Positions 1 through 8,992 of a DNA stretch of 64,000 nt are shown here, one piece after another. The stretch lies in NCBI RefSeq assembly GCF_040833965.1, contig NZ_CP162142.1, forward strand, positions 1,823,001 through 1,887,000, read 5' to 3'. Numbering within the stretch: position 1 is the first letter of the stretch; every line of letters begins with the position of its first letter. The position numbers were made by a program, and so were the translations under genes. Below the pieces are notes generated by a model. The model was given only the letters and a program-made list of their open reading frames with translations. It had not been told where the DNA came from and did not search any database. Source of the stretch: Leptospira sp. WS39.C2. GTDB lineage: Bacteria; Spirochaetota; Leptospiria; Leptospirales; Leptospiraceae.

Positions 1-390
1 AATGATGATTGCTTTAAACCCTCTTAAAAATTCAGCTTCTTTCCCACTATAACGAATTTGGATGAGTTCTAAATCTGTACTCGCACCTGACCTTTTCCAA
101 AGTTTGGAAAAGAAAAATACCGTGACAAAACCACCAAGCGCCATATACCACCAAATCCAGTTTCCAGAGATACCTTGTGTCCGAATAATCTCTGTTACAG
201 CAAGAGGAGTATCGGCAGCAAAGGTAGTGGCAACCATGGCTGTACCTGCAACGAACCAACTTAAACTTCCCTCTGCTTGAAAATATTCTTTTGTGGACTT
301 GTTTTTAGATGAAAAACGAAAAAGGATTAAAAAAATAATTAAAAATGGAAGGATGAAAAAAACATAATCTAAGAAATGAAATGAATTCAT
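1..390 (-). CDS. Sodium:solute symporter family protein (N-terminal part, cut by window edge)
   Basis: About 130 residues are visible, read from an ATG at 388-390 to the left edge with no stop. The first helix (FLDYVFFILPFLIIFLIL) is followed by a polar basic stretch, then GSLSWFVAGTAMVATTFA and a third hydrophobic segment (WWYMALGGFVTVFFFSKLW). The GSLSWF..AG..M.A..F pattern followed by T.L is the N-terminal signature of the SSS family (Na+-coupled proline, sugar or pantothenate symporters). The substrate cannot be told from this part. The start codon overlaps the hisF stop by four bases (ATGA), so the two are probably translationally coupled at the end of the lptD-gatCA-hisF operon. The family call is fairly sure; the transported solute is unknown. 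Confidence 0.8.
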   Translation of the reverse strand, partial: MNSFHFLDYVFFILPFLIIFLILFRFSSKNKSTKEYFQAEGSLSWFVAGTAMVATTFAADTPLAVTEIIRTQGISGNWIWWYMALGGFVTVFFFSKLWKRSGASTDLELIQIRYSGKEAEFLRGFKAIII

Positions 391-1154
391 AACCTAACTT
401 TGATACCCATTTCTTTCATTGTTTGTTTTGTTTCTTGGATGGAAAACTCTCCAAAATGAAAGATTGATGCTGCAAGAACTGCATCTGCCCCACCACGTAA
501 AATGACTTCAGCCATATGTTCTGGATTCCCTGCGCCTCCAGAGGCAATGATAGGAATGGATAAATTGGAGGTAAAAGTTTTCATAAGATTGATATCAAAT
601 CCGTCTTTGGTTCCGTCTTTGTCCATTGATGTGAGTAAAATTTCACCCGCACCCATTTCGTACGCTTCCCGTCCCCAATCCAAAGCTTCACGCCCTGTTT
701 CTTTTCGCCCTCCATTCAAATAAACTTCGTAACGTTTTCTCTCTGGGTGGAATTTAACATCAATGGCACATACAATGCATTGAGAACCATATATTTCGCT
801 TGCATCTTTCAGGAGTTTTGGATTTTGAAAGGCACTTGTGTTAATAGAAACTTTGTCAGCACCTTTATTGAGCACAGCTTTGACATCATCTATGGTTCTA
901 ATCCCACCGCCAACCGTGAAAGGAATGAAAAGTTTGTTTGCAACTTCTTCAACTAAATGCAAAAGAATATCTCGTTTGTCAGAGGAAGCTGTTATATCCA
1001 AAAAACAAAGTTCGTCAGCTTTGTTTTCTTCATAGGCAACAGCGCAGGAGACAGGATCTCCTGCATCAATTAAATTAACAAATTGAACACCTTTAACAAC
1101 CCTTCCCCCTTTGATATCCAAACAGGGAATTACTCTTTTGGTTAACTCATCCAT
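387..1154 (-). CDS. hisF: Imidazole glycerol phosphate synthase cyclase subunit HisF
   Basis: HisF takes ammonia released by HisH and PRFAR to make imidazole glycerol phosphate and AICAR, linking histidine and purine synthesis. The 255-residue protein has the usual length and (beta/alpha)8 layout. It starts RVIPCLDIKGGRVVKG, with the catalytic aspartates at about D13 and D132 (CAIDVKF) and phosphate-binding loops VGGGIRT and ASGGAG. No hisH or other his gene is nearby. Instead the gene follows gatA by one base and precedes a symporter gene with a 4-base overlap, so it is transcribed with an envelope/translation operon rather than a histidine operon. Identification is very secure. Confidence 0.97.
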   Translation of the reverse strand: MDELTKRVIPCLDIKGGRVVKGVQFVNLIDAGDPVSCAVAYEENKADELCFLDITASSDKRDILLHLVEEVANKLFIPFTVGGGIRTIDDVKAVLNKGADKVSINTSAFQNPKLLKDASEIYGSQCIVCAIDVKFHPERKRYEVYLNGGRKETGREALDWGREAYEMGAGEILLTSMDKDGTKDGFDINLMKTFTSNLSIPIIASGGAGNPEHMAEVILRGGADAVLAASIFHFGEFSIQETKQTMKEMGIKVRL

Positions 1155-1155
1155 C

Positions 1156-2622
1156 TTATTTGATCTCTTTAGGTAAGGAAATCTTACAAAGATCTAATTT
1201 GGAAAGAGCACTTGCAAAACCTAATAATTTGGTTTCGTCAAAATGAGAAGTGGTTAATTGGATACCGATCGGAAGACCATTTTGATCCAATCCCGCAGGA
1301 CAACTGATTGCTGGAACACCTGCTAAATTAACTGATGTTGTCAAGATATCGGCTTGGTACATTTGGATAGGATCTTTTGTTTTTTCACCTACTTTAAACG
1401 CTGTTGTTGGAGATGTTGGTTGGAGGATGACATCTACAGATTTGAAAAAATCTGCATATTGTTTACGGATGAGGACCCTTGCTTTTTGAGCTTTCCCGTA
1501 ATAAGCATCGTAATAACCGGAACTGAGAGAAAAAGTACCAAGTAAAATTCTTCTTTTTACTTCTTTGCCAAACCCTGCGCTTCTAGATTCAGAATATAAA
1601 TCATCTAACTTTCCTGTTGATTCTTTTCTTAATCCATAACGAATGCCATCAAATCGACTTAAATTCGAAGAACATTCTGCCGTTGCAATTAAATAATAAA
1701 CAGGAATTGCATACTTTAACAAAGAAAAATCCAATGGAACTAATGTTGCTCCTTTGGATTCCAAATCTTTTAAAATCTCTAGATAACGTGTGTTTACGTC
1801 AGGTGAAAAATTAAATTCATCGGTTTTCATTACCCCGATTTTTTTACCTTTCCATTCCAAATCTGATACAGATTTTGCTTCAAAGTTAGTTACTTTAGCA
1901 GTTGTTTGGTCTTTTGTGTCAAGACCTGCTAAAATTTCCAAGAGGTCATTTATCCCTTCCATATCGTTTGAAAATGGGCCAATTTGATCTAAACTGGAAG
2001 CATAAGCTACAAGACCATAGCGAGACACTCTTCCGTAGGTTGGTTTTAATCCCCAAATTCCACAAAGGGATGCAGGTTGACGGATGGACCCACCAGTATC
2101 CGAACCAAGTGATATTGGTAACATGGATGCCGCCACAGCTGCCGCAGAACCACCGCTAGACCCACCTGGAATACGTTCTGTATCAAATGGATTTTTTGAT
2201 GTTTGAAACGCACTATTTTCTGTGGAAGAACCCATTGCAAACTCATCCATATTGAGTCTTGGAAATAGTATAAAACCTTTTTCTTTTAATTTGGAAACTA
2301 CCGTTGCATCGTAAGGTGATTCGAAATTTTCTAGAATTTTAGAGGAACAAGAAGTGATTTCTCCTCTGATACAGATATTATCTTTGATACCAATGGGGAT
2401 GCCGTCAAATTCAGATAGAATTTTACCACTTTTCCTTCTTTCATCACTTTCTTTTGCTTGGTTCAAAATTTTATCGGCATTGAGATTCAAAAATGCCTTA
2501 ACTTTTGAGTCTACAGATTGAATGCGTTCAAGGTATGCCGTTACTAAGTCAAAAGAAGTGAGACTATTTTCGTTTAATTTCTTTTTGATTTCCGAATAAG
2601 TTAAAAATACTAAATCTTTCAT
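1156..2622 (-). CDS. gatA: Asp-tRNA(Asn)/Glu-tRNA(Gln) amidotransferase subunit A
   Basis: GatA is the glutaminase subunit of GatCAB, which converts mischarged Glu-tRNA(Gln) and/or Asp-tRNA(Asn) to the correct aminoacyl-tRNA. The 488 residues match the family length. The amidase-signature Lys-cisSer-Ser triad is visible: K80 in [10 protein letters not shown]155 in [11 protein letters not shown], and nucleophile S179 in [13 protein letters not shown]. Its ATG overlaps the gatC stop by four bases, the usual gatCA coupling. The third subunit gene, gatB, is not in the window and must lie elsewhere. Its presence suggests the organism lacks at least one of GlnRS or AsnRS, which is inference. Confidence 0.97.
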   Translation of the reverse strand: MKDLVFLTYSEIKKKLNENSLTSFDLVTAYLERIQSVDSKVKAFLNLNADKILNQAKESDERRKSGKILSEFDGIPIGIKDNICIRGEITSCSSKILENFESPYDATVVSKLKEKGFILFPRLNMDEFAMGSSTENSAFQTSKNPFDTERIPGGSSGGSAAAVAASMLPISLGSDTGGSIRQPASLCGIWGLKPTYGRVSRYGLVAYASSLDQIGPFSNDMEGINDLLEILAGLDTKDQTTAKVTNFEAKSVSDLEWKGKKIGVMKTDEFNFSPDVNTRYLEILKDLESKGATLVPLDFSLLKYAIPVYYLIATAECSSNLSRFDGIRYGLRKESTGKLDDLYSESRSAGFGKEVKRRILLGTFSLSSGYYDAYYGKAQKARVLIRKQYADFFKSVDVILQPTSPTTAFKVGEKTKDPIQMYQADILTTSVNLAGVPAISCPAGLDQNGLPIGIQLTTSHFDETKLLGFASALSKLDLCKISLPKEIK

Positions 2623-2903
2623 GTTTCAATTACCTTAGGAACTACCACATAACCATTTTCATACGATGGAGCGATTTTAGATAAGTCGTCTCTTTTAAGT
2701 GAATTTTCACTTAAATCCTTTCTAAGCTCGTAGAAAATTTGTTCATAAATTTCATCGTCACCGACTTTCGATGTATCTAAATTTTTGATCTCATCTACAT
2801 ATTGCACGATTCTAGAAAAATCACTTAACATTCCTGAAATTTCATTTTCTTCAATGTTTAGTTTTGCTAAATTAGCAATGTTCTTTAATTCTTTTTCATC
2901 CAT
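2619..2903 (-). CDS. gatC: Asp-tRNA(Asn)/Glu-tRNA(Gln) amidotransferase subunit C
   Basis: A 94-residue helical protein of the expected size for GatC, which wraps around GatA and stabilises the GatCAB complex. Typical features are the start [19 protein letters not shown], then [16 protein letters not shown] and the late [31 protein letters not shown], close to the family pattern (LRxD...ap....YF.VPKVIE). It is immediately upstream of gatA with a 4-base overlap and nine bases after the sugar transferase gene. A GGAA ribosome-binding sequence lies just ahead of the ATG. Confidence 0.95.
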   Translation of the reverse strand: MDEKELKNIANLAKLNIEENEISGMLSDFSRIVQYVDEIKNLDTSKVGDDEIYEQIFYELRKDLSENSLKRDDLSKIAPSYENGYVVVPKVIET

Positions 2904-2912
2904 ATAATTTCC

Positions 2913-4313
2913 TTAGTAGGCATTCCTATCTATTATTGCTTTTAGTGGGGTGAGTAATATAATTTTTATATCGAGAAGAAGAGACCAATTTTCTATGTAA
3001 AAAATATCAGCCTCAATCCTCTTTTCAATTGAGGTATCACCACGAAACCCTTGTACTTGTGCCCAACCTGTTATCCCAGCTTTCGCTGCATGCCTACGCA
3101 TATATTGGTGGTGTTCATTTCTAAATTTTTCCACATAAAATGGTCTTTCTGGACGGGGTCCTACAACCGACATGTCTCCCAGTAAAACATTAAAAAATTG
3201 TGGAGTTTCATCCAAAGATAACTTTCGTAAGACGGATCCAACAGTAGTAACTCTAGGATCATCTTTGACTGTCCAAAGGGTATCAGATTTTTCCTTGGTT
3301 TGTACTACCATGGATCTAAATTTAATCATTCCAAATACTTTATTATCAAGACCTACTCGTTCTTGTTTATAAAACACTGGACCTTTGCTTGTTAATTTGA
3401 TGAGTAAAGCAATGAGAAGATAAAATGGACTAAATAAGAGGATAAAAAACAAAGAAAAAAGAATATCGAAAGTTCGTTTTAAAACAAGGTTGTAGCCGAG
3501 TCTTAAAGGAATGTTACGTATAGAAATGATTGGAATTCCATCTAATACTTCAACTCTTCCTTTCGCAGTGACAATTTCCTCGTAACTTGGAATCACTTTT
3601 AAGTCGATTCCATGAAAATCTGCAATATCGATTACTTCTTTTAAAAAATCTCCTTCTTCATGGGAAAAAGCATAAACGATAAGATCAACGATGTTATTTT
3701 CAACGAAGTTTTCTAATTTAGAAGTTGTTGTTATTGATTGGATTAATTTTGGTGATAGATTCTTTTTACCAGAAACAAATCCTTTTACCGTATAACCATA
3801 AATAGAATGTTTTTGTAATGTTTTGGAAAAATTGATTGCAGATTTGCCAGTTCCAATGATTAGAACAGATTTGAGATTATAACCTTTACTTCTCAAATAT
3901 TGCATCAATGTTCTTAGAACAAAATGGGATAATGAAGTCAGTACAACTGTACAAATTGCAAAATATCCGATAACCAACCGTGAAAAACTTTCACCTCGAA
4001 AGAAAAATAGTAACGAAAGTACTACAAGTAAGTTTAGGATGACTCCTGAAATGATTGCAAATAATTCATCTGAAAACGAAAGCCCCCTTCGCGGGTGGTA
4101 CAAATCAATCGATAAAAATGAAAAAACTTGGGAAAAACCAAGAACAATTCCAAGGATTAAATAATTAAAAGGATCAATCGTTTGGATTTGGAAACTTGAA
4201 TCAGGTAATAAATAGTAACGAATGATGTACGCAGCTAAAAAACTGATTAAACCTATAAAAAAATCAGTTACCAAAAATAATAATTTGAAGGATTGACTTC
4301 TTTCTTTTAACAT
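2913..4313 (-). CDS. Undecaprenyl-phosphate sugar-1-phosphate transferase (WcaJ/WbaP type)
   Basis: This enzyme family transfers glucose-1-phosphate or a related sugar phosphate from a nucleotide sugar to undecaprenyl phosphate, starting O-antigen or exopolysaccharide repeat units at the inner membrane. The 466 residues show four N-terminal helices (roughly 10-125), a Rossmann-like middle (VLIIGTGKSAINFSK near 150), one further helix near 285, and a C-terminal bacterial transferase domain. That last domain carries KFRSMV, SLDETPQFFNVLLGDMSVVGPRPE and the KAGITGWAQVQGFRGDT segment. The layout is that of WcaJ-type initiators. It lies between lptD and gatC with gaps of 12 and 9 bases, so LPS export and glycan initiation share a transcript. 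The sugar donor is not determinable. Confidence 0.9.
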   Translation of the reverse strand: MLKERSQSFKLLFLVTDFFIGLISFLAAYIIRYYLLPDSSFQIQTIDPFNYLILGIVLGFSQVFSFLSIDLYHPRRGLSFSDELFAIISGVILNLLVVLSLLFFFRGESFSRLVIGYFAICTVVLTSLSHFVLRTLMQYLRSKGYNLKSVLIIGTGKSAINFSKTLQKHSIYGYTVKGFVSGKKNLSPKLIQSITTTSKLENFVENNIVDLIVYAFSHEEGDFLKEVIDIADFHGIDLKVIPSYEEIVTAKGRVEVLDGIPIISIRNIPLRLGYNLVLKRTFDILFSLFFILLFSPFYLLIALLIKLTSKGPVFYKQERVGLDNKVFGMIKFRSMVVQTKEKSDTLWTVKDDPRVTTVGSVLRKLSLDETPQFFNVLLGDMSVVGPRPERPFYVEKFRNEHHQYMRRHAAKAGITGWAQVQGFRGDTSIEKRIEADIFYIENWSLLLDIKIILLTPLKAIIDRNAY

Positions 4314-4325
4314 ATAGTTCTCATT

Positions 4326-7283
4326 TTATTCTGATAGATCCGTTGATGTTCCATCCAATGGACGTTTTCTGAATCTGTACAATCTGACTCTTGTTGCCTG
4401 TGCAGATGCGGAATCTCCAAAATTGAAATTTGTTAAATTTACAGATAAATAGACGGATTGGTCATAAAATGTTAGTTGGTTATTTAGAGCAAGACCTCCT
4501 GGTAGAGCTCTTAAGTTCATACTGTAACCAAGTCTGTATTCCCAATTATGTAAATCCATTTTAAAGGTCATCATAAACCGGTTAATGTTAAAAACGGTTT
4601 TTTGCCTTTCTGTTTGTCCATTGGCCCCAGTTCCTGAGGCTAAGTCTTCCCAAATTGTAGTTTGGTCGTAATTAGTCCCTGTTTGTGATGTATACAGTTC
4701 CGGACTTGTATTTAATGCGTAAAATTGACCTTGTGCTAGGGCAGTAAGCCGCCAAGGTTCTGTGACCCTTGAGTCTAACTCAAGTTCCACGCCTGTGTAA
4801 CGTGTAACTTTGACATCTGTTTTAAAAAAGAACCGATAGCTGTCTAAAAAACTATCTTTATAAACATGATACCATGTGGATCCAATTTCCAAACTACGAA
4901 ATGCACGGATGATGGGCCAAGAAAACCCACCCATTTTATATGATACGGTAAGGTTATTGGATAATGATCTGTTCTGAGGTGTGTGATGAACATAATCATT
5001 ATTGATAAATACACCAGAATAAAAGTTTCGTTTTCTTTCTAATAAACTTGGCCTTCTTGTTGTAAAACCATCTACAAAGTCAAAAAAACCACCTATCCGA
5101 ACAACTGTATAATACCAACGTTGCATATTGGTAAGTCCAGGATTGTATGTAGAAGAAAATTGGCGTAAATCACGGATTGTGCGAACAGAAATGTCCCAAT
5201 CATTTAAAGCATAACTTTCTAATGAGAATTCTGCCTCATGTTGGCGTAAATTTCCTAAAATTGGATCTTTTGCCTCTGCTTTATCAGCATCTAACCGACG
5301 GTATGTTGTTGATAGGAATATTTCTGGAATTCCCATACGAACTGTGTGAGATTGGCGAACATATTGGTATGATTGTTGTTTTAATAAAGACGCATAAGCT
5401 TTGTTGACATCTCTGTCTGGGCCATTTAATTCACTTCCAGATCCTGGGAACTCTACTGTTTGTTTGGTCGCACCCATATAAACTGATGGAGTAAAAGAAA
5501 CATACGCACCCATCGCTATCGGAGAACGAAGTCCTGTTTCTCCTACCACATTGGTTTGGGATCGTAATACATAATCTTGGTATTGGCTTCTAGGATCAAC
5601 GATACCTGTTGTCGGATTTACTTTTTGTTGTGGGGGACCATAAATACGATTTATATTGGTTTGAAATAACATGTCCCAATATATTGGACTTGTTGTCCCC
5701 GGAATTATACCAATGTTACTCGAATTTCGAATTGTAACTGCTGGTAATGTGTCTTGTGCTGCAAAAAATTGATTTGCTTGTATTTGGTAAATGAGTGTTC
5801 TACTCATTGCAATTCCAACACTCAAGTCACCACGGTTTTCCGTATAATTAAAGTTCCAGTTTAAAATATTTCTAATTAAACCAAATCGAACATCACGAAA
5901 AGTATATAATGATTGTAATGAATTGGATGGTTGGTAACGATTTCCAAATTCATAATCAAAAAGCCTATTACTATAATTTTCATATTGTAATTGGAAGTTA
6001 CGTGTATAATCTTTTGAAAAGTCGTTGAATTTTGCATTCAATCGTAAGTCTGCTTTCCACCAAGGATCATAGTTTATTCCAGTATTACGATATGGGAGTC
6101 CAGAGTTTGGAAACAATTCTCCTCGGTCTACATTATTGGTAACAGCAACATTTCCAAATCCATTATTTCGAAAACGATCTTCATAAACTGGTGTGATTGC
6201 GTTGTTTTTATAATTAGCATATCCTAAATTGATATTGTAGTTTAGAATGGGAGATACTTTCCACATTTCCAACTGAGCTGCTTGCCCAGTTTTTTCATAC
6301 ATATCAAAACGAGCCTTATATCCGTTTGCTAAAAATAAACTATTGGGATAAGAATCAGACCATTGGTATGAGTTTTGCCAAAACCAACCTTGGGTATTGT
6401 TTTTACCAAATTGGGTTGTGACACCATTACCTGATTCCGAATTGTACAAAAATGGTAACATAAATAAAGTTGTTCCACCAACTTTATACGAAACCCACTG
6501 TGCTACGACAGAACGATCATCATGAATCACAATCCGTCTTGCTTGAAAAGATTCATGTGGAAGTTCTGCATTACATGCAGTGAAATATCCCATCTCCAGT
6601 AAGTATCTTTTTTCATCCAAACGTTTGATTTTTTGACCTATGAAATGGGATGGAAACATGCTCAATTTAGAATTATAAACAACCCCTTGGTTCAGTTTGA
6701 GATCATAAATCATTCGATCTCCAATGACCTTGGCATTTCCATCCTTGTATTCAACTCCACCTTCAGCATAAATTTCTTGTCTTGTGGCATCAATGGATAC
6801 GGAATCAGCAATGAGTTCCCCTGCTTTGATTTTCACTCGGACCTTACCTCGCAAAACAAGAACTCCGCCCTTAGTTTTATCGATGTTTAAAAGTTGCCCC
6901 TCAGCTGCGTTTTGGATTTGGATGGGTGGCCCTTTTTTTGGCTGAGAACTGAGTAGAGATTCGGGTGTGAGAGGAAGTTCTTCTGCAGGGACAAGTGCCT
7001 CTCGCAAACGCTCACGTTTGCTATAAATGGTTCCCGAGGGATTTAAACCTAAATTTCGAAGGTTGTCATCCACTTCCCTATCCGTCATTGAATCCACAGA
7101 TTTTCGTACGAGACCTCTTTGGATTTGGGTTGTGGTTTGTTTTCGTTCTTCTTCTTGTATGTTTTTGGAAGGTAAATTTTGGTCAGGGAATAGTAATTTT
7201 AACCCATTGGTATCCTGTGCCAGAATTTCCATTCCGATTAGAAAACCACAAAATAATATGAGAAAATGAATGGATTTTTGCAC
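4326..7283 (-). CDS. lptD: LPS-assembly outer membrane protein LptD (OstA family) with N-terminal extension
   Basis: LptD is the outer membrane barrel that, with lipoprotein LptE, inserts LPS into the outer leaflet. The 985-residue product starts at GTG with a signal peptide ending near MEILAQ (about residue 23). A jellyroll OstA/LptA-like domain follows at about 130-235, with repeated short strands such as VLRGKVRVKIKAGELIAD and AEGGVEYKDGNAKVIGDR. The rest, about 270 onward, is rich in alternating aromatic strands typical of a large barrel. Residues about 66-98, between signal peptide and OstA domain, form a short helix-extended-helix segment (NLRNLGLNPSGT then KRERLREAL) that resembles a SAP/HeH motif and is not usual in LptD. 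It heads the minus-strand operon. No lptE is seen nearby. Confidence 0.88.
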   Translation of the reverse strand: MQKSIHFLILFCGFLIGMEILAQDTNGLKLLFPDQNLPSKNIQEEERKQTTTQIQRGLVRKSVDSMTDREVDDNLRNLGLNPSGTIYSKRERLREALVPAEELPLTPESLLSSQPKKGPPIQIQNAAEGQLLNIDKTKGGVLVLRGKVRVKIKAGELIADSVSIDATRQEIYAEGGVEYKDGNAKVIGDRMIYDLKLNQGVVYNSKLSMFPSHFIGQKIKRLDEKRYLLEMGYFTACNAELPHESFQARRIVIHDDRSVVAQWVSYKVGGTTLFMLPFLYNSESGNGVTTQFGKNNTQGWFWQNSYQWSDSYPNSLFLANGYKARFDMYEKTGQAAQLEMWKVSPILNYNINLGYANYKNNAITPVYEDRFRNNGFGNVAVTNNVDRGELFPNSGLPYRNTGINYDPWWKADLRLNAKFNDFSKDYTRNFQLQYENYSNRLFDYEFGNRYQPSNSLQSLYTFRDVRFGLIRNILNWNFNYTENRGDLSVGIAMSRTLIYQIQANQFFAAQDTLPAVTIRNSSNIGIIPGTTSPIYWDMLFQTNINRIYGPPQQKVNPTTGIVDPRSQYQDYVLRSQTNVVGETGLRSPIAMGAYVSFTPSVYMGATKQTVEFPGSGSELNGPDRDVNKAYASLLKQQSYQYVRQSHTVRMGIPEIFLSTTYRRLDADKAEAKDPILGNLRQHEAEFSLESYALNDWDISVRTIRDLRQFSSTYNPGLTNMQRWYYTVVRIGGFFDFVDGFTTRRPSLLERKRNFYSGVFINNDYVHHTPQNRSLSNNLTVSYKMGGFSWPIIRAFRSLEIGSTWYHVYKDSFLDSYRFFFKTDVKVTRYTGVELELDSRVTEPWRLTALAQGQFYALNTSPELYTSQTGTNYDQTTIWEDLASGTGANGQTERQKTVFNINRFMMTFKMDLHNWEYRLGYSMNLRALPGGLALNNQLTFYDQSVYLSVNLTNFNFGDSASAQATRVRLYRFRKRPLDGTSTDLSE

Positions 7284-7456
7284 AGCGGGCTTTGGAAGTA
7301 TAGAACGAGAGTTTTACCCCTATCGAAAAAATCAATGGAAAACCAGGGAGAAATTCGAGGCGGATTCTTGTAAAATATCTGAAAAAGAGGTTGCGTAAGT
7401 TTTCAACAAATGGACATAATCAAATGGCTCGAATCTTGGGCATAGGTGAGTTTTGA

Positions 7457-7807
7457 ATGGCGAAAACCTACTCTGGAGAACGAATTCCCGGTACCCTTCG
7501 GTACTCTCTAAAAATTAGAGAGGGAAATAGTGAACACATTGTCCAAGTCCCAGAGCCTTCCATCCAAATCCTGAGTGATGGTTTTGGACCTGAGGAAAGT
7601 GCCAATAGACTTGCGCTTGCTTTACTTTTGGATTTCACCAAAAACCCATCCCTATCGTTTGCTTATTATAAAGATTTTAATTTTTTCCTGGCAGGACTTT
7701 TGTCTGAGGACAATTGGATGTTACATTCCAATCGGATTGATTTATTTTTTAAATTAGTAGAAAGCCCAACGATTGAAAAAAAACCAATCTTATCGGGCAA
7801 TCATTAA
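7457..7807 (+). CDS. Small conserved-type hypothetical protein (possible DUF6166-like)
   Basis: A 116-residue soluble protein with no signal peptide or membrane segment. The ATG is preceded by a good ribosome-binding site (AGGTGAG, six bases upstream). The centre reads ILSDGFGPEESANRLALALLLDF followed by YYKDFNFFLAGLL and W. This recalls the DUF6166 layout (a GGSGP..LALA.LL turn, then a Y..FK helix), but the match is from memory and loose. It stands alone between lptD (divergent) and a histidine-kinase gene (convergent, 13 bases away). Function unknown. Confidence 0.75.
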   Translation: MAKTYSGERIPGTLRYSLKIREGNSEHIVQVPEPSIQILSDGFGPEESANRLALALLLDFTKNPSLSFAYYKDFNFFLAGLLSEDNWMLHSNRIDLFFKLVESPTIEKKPILSGNH

Positions 7808-7820
7808 AGAACGAATGACT

Positions 7821-8912
7821 TTATACCGGTTTTACGATCGGTAGAGTAAACAACCAAGCAGAAGTTATGTCATCACGTGACAATATCCCTTTATGTTCTG
7901 CAACAATACTCCGTGTGACGTCTAAAGAATTCATTTGTGAAATTCCCATCATCAAATCTTCCGAACCATTATCTTTGATTTGGATTTGAACAAATTCTTT
8001 TCCTTCTTCCCCAACAACAGACATGGAAACCGAGATTTTTCGACCAATGGAATCTTCTCTTGTATTCACACGTAACCTGGCATCTTGGATCAAATTGAGT
8101 AGCACTTGTTTGATTTTTTGAGGTTGGCAATAGACATGAGGGACATCACCCATCTCCAATTCACACTGGATTCCTTCTTTTAAAAAATACTGGTGTAGGA
8201 AAGAACGAGTATCATTTAAAATACTAACTAAATTAGAATAGGTCCATTGTGAATTTGTTGATTGAGAGTAAGAGACTAAGTTTTTTACAATTTTAGCGAT
8301 CCGTTCCGATTCTTCTGTGATTTTTTCAGCTTTTTCCTTCAGAGATTGGTTAGAAGATTTTTTTGCCTCTAAAATGATGAGATCTGCTAAATTGAGAATC
8401 GATGTAAGGGGATTATTAATTTCATGTGAAATACCTGAAGCTACAAGTGCGATTGTTTCCCACTTTTGATTTTCTGCCAATCGACTCTCTACCACCCGAA
8501 TGTGTTTCTGCACTTGTGATTTGTAAATGGCCATTTCAACGGAAATATATAAGTCACGGCTGTTAAATGGTTTGATGAGGTAACCAAAAGGTTCTGTGGT
8601 TTTTGCCCGATTGATGGTTGCTTCATCTGAATAGGCAGTTAAATATATGACAGGAATTTCTTTTGTTCGTTTGATTTTACTGGCAATTTCAATCCCATCC
8701 ATTGGTCCATTCAGCATAATGTCCATGAGTACGAGGTCAAAATGTTGTGATTCGATTTGTTCAATGGCATCATTTGCTTCGGATACATACGTAGCATTAT
8801 ATCCATATTGTTTTAAGGTAGAACATATATTAATTGCAATGATCCTTTCATCCTCTACTACGAGGATCTTTTTCACATCTGTTTCTTTTTGATTTTCCAC
8901 AATCGATGTCAT
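7821..8912 (-). CDS. Receiver-histidine kinase hybrid with degenerate ATP-binding domain
   Basis: The 363-residue protein has an N-terminal receiver domain (ILVVEDER; phosphoacceptor D64 in LVLMDIML; T92 in IYLTAYSD; K114 in YLIKPF). A dimerisation/phosphoacceptor helix with an intact H-box follows (GISHEINNPLTS, H163), then a C-terminal HATPase-like region. The last region looks degenerate. The N-box reads QVLLNLIQDARLRV, with Asp where the Mg-binding Asn is expected. The G1 box is DNGSE rather than DxGxG, and no GTGLGL lid is present. It may therefore lack kinase activity and act as a phosphate-accepting or dimerising protein. ATG at 8912 is chosen; an in-frame TTG at 8933 would add seven residues. 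It is divergent from the helicase gene. Confidence 0.87.
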   Translation of the reverse strand: MTSIVENQKETDVKKILVVEDERIIAINICSTLKQYGYNATYVSEANDAIEQIESQHFDLVLMDIMLNGPMDGIEIASKIKRTKEIPVIYLTAYSDEATINRAKTTEPFGYLIKPFNSRDLYISVEMAIYKSQVQKHIRVVESRLAENQKWETIALVASGISHEINNPLTSILNLADLIILEAKKSSNQSLKEKAEKITEESERIAKIVKNLVSYSQSTNSQWTYSNLVSILNDTRSFLHQYFLKEGIQCELEMGDVPHVYCQPQKIKQVLLNLIQDARLRVNTREDSIGRKISVSMSVVGEEGKEFVQIQIKDNGSEDLMMGISQMNSLDVTRSIVAEHKGILSRDDITSAWLFTLPIVKPV

Positions 8913-8992
8913 TGTTTTATACAACCAGTCCAAACAATCAAATAGAATAATTTCCGTTTGTCAACAGAATCCAGACAACAAATCTCTGTATT

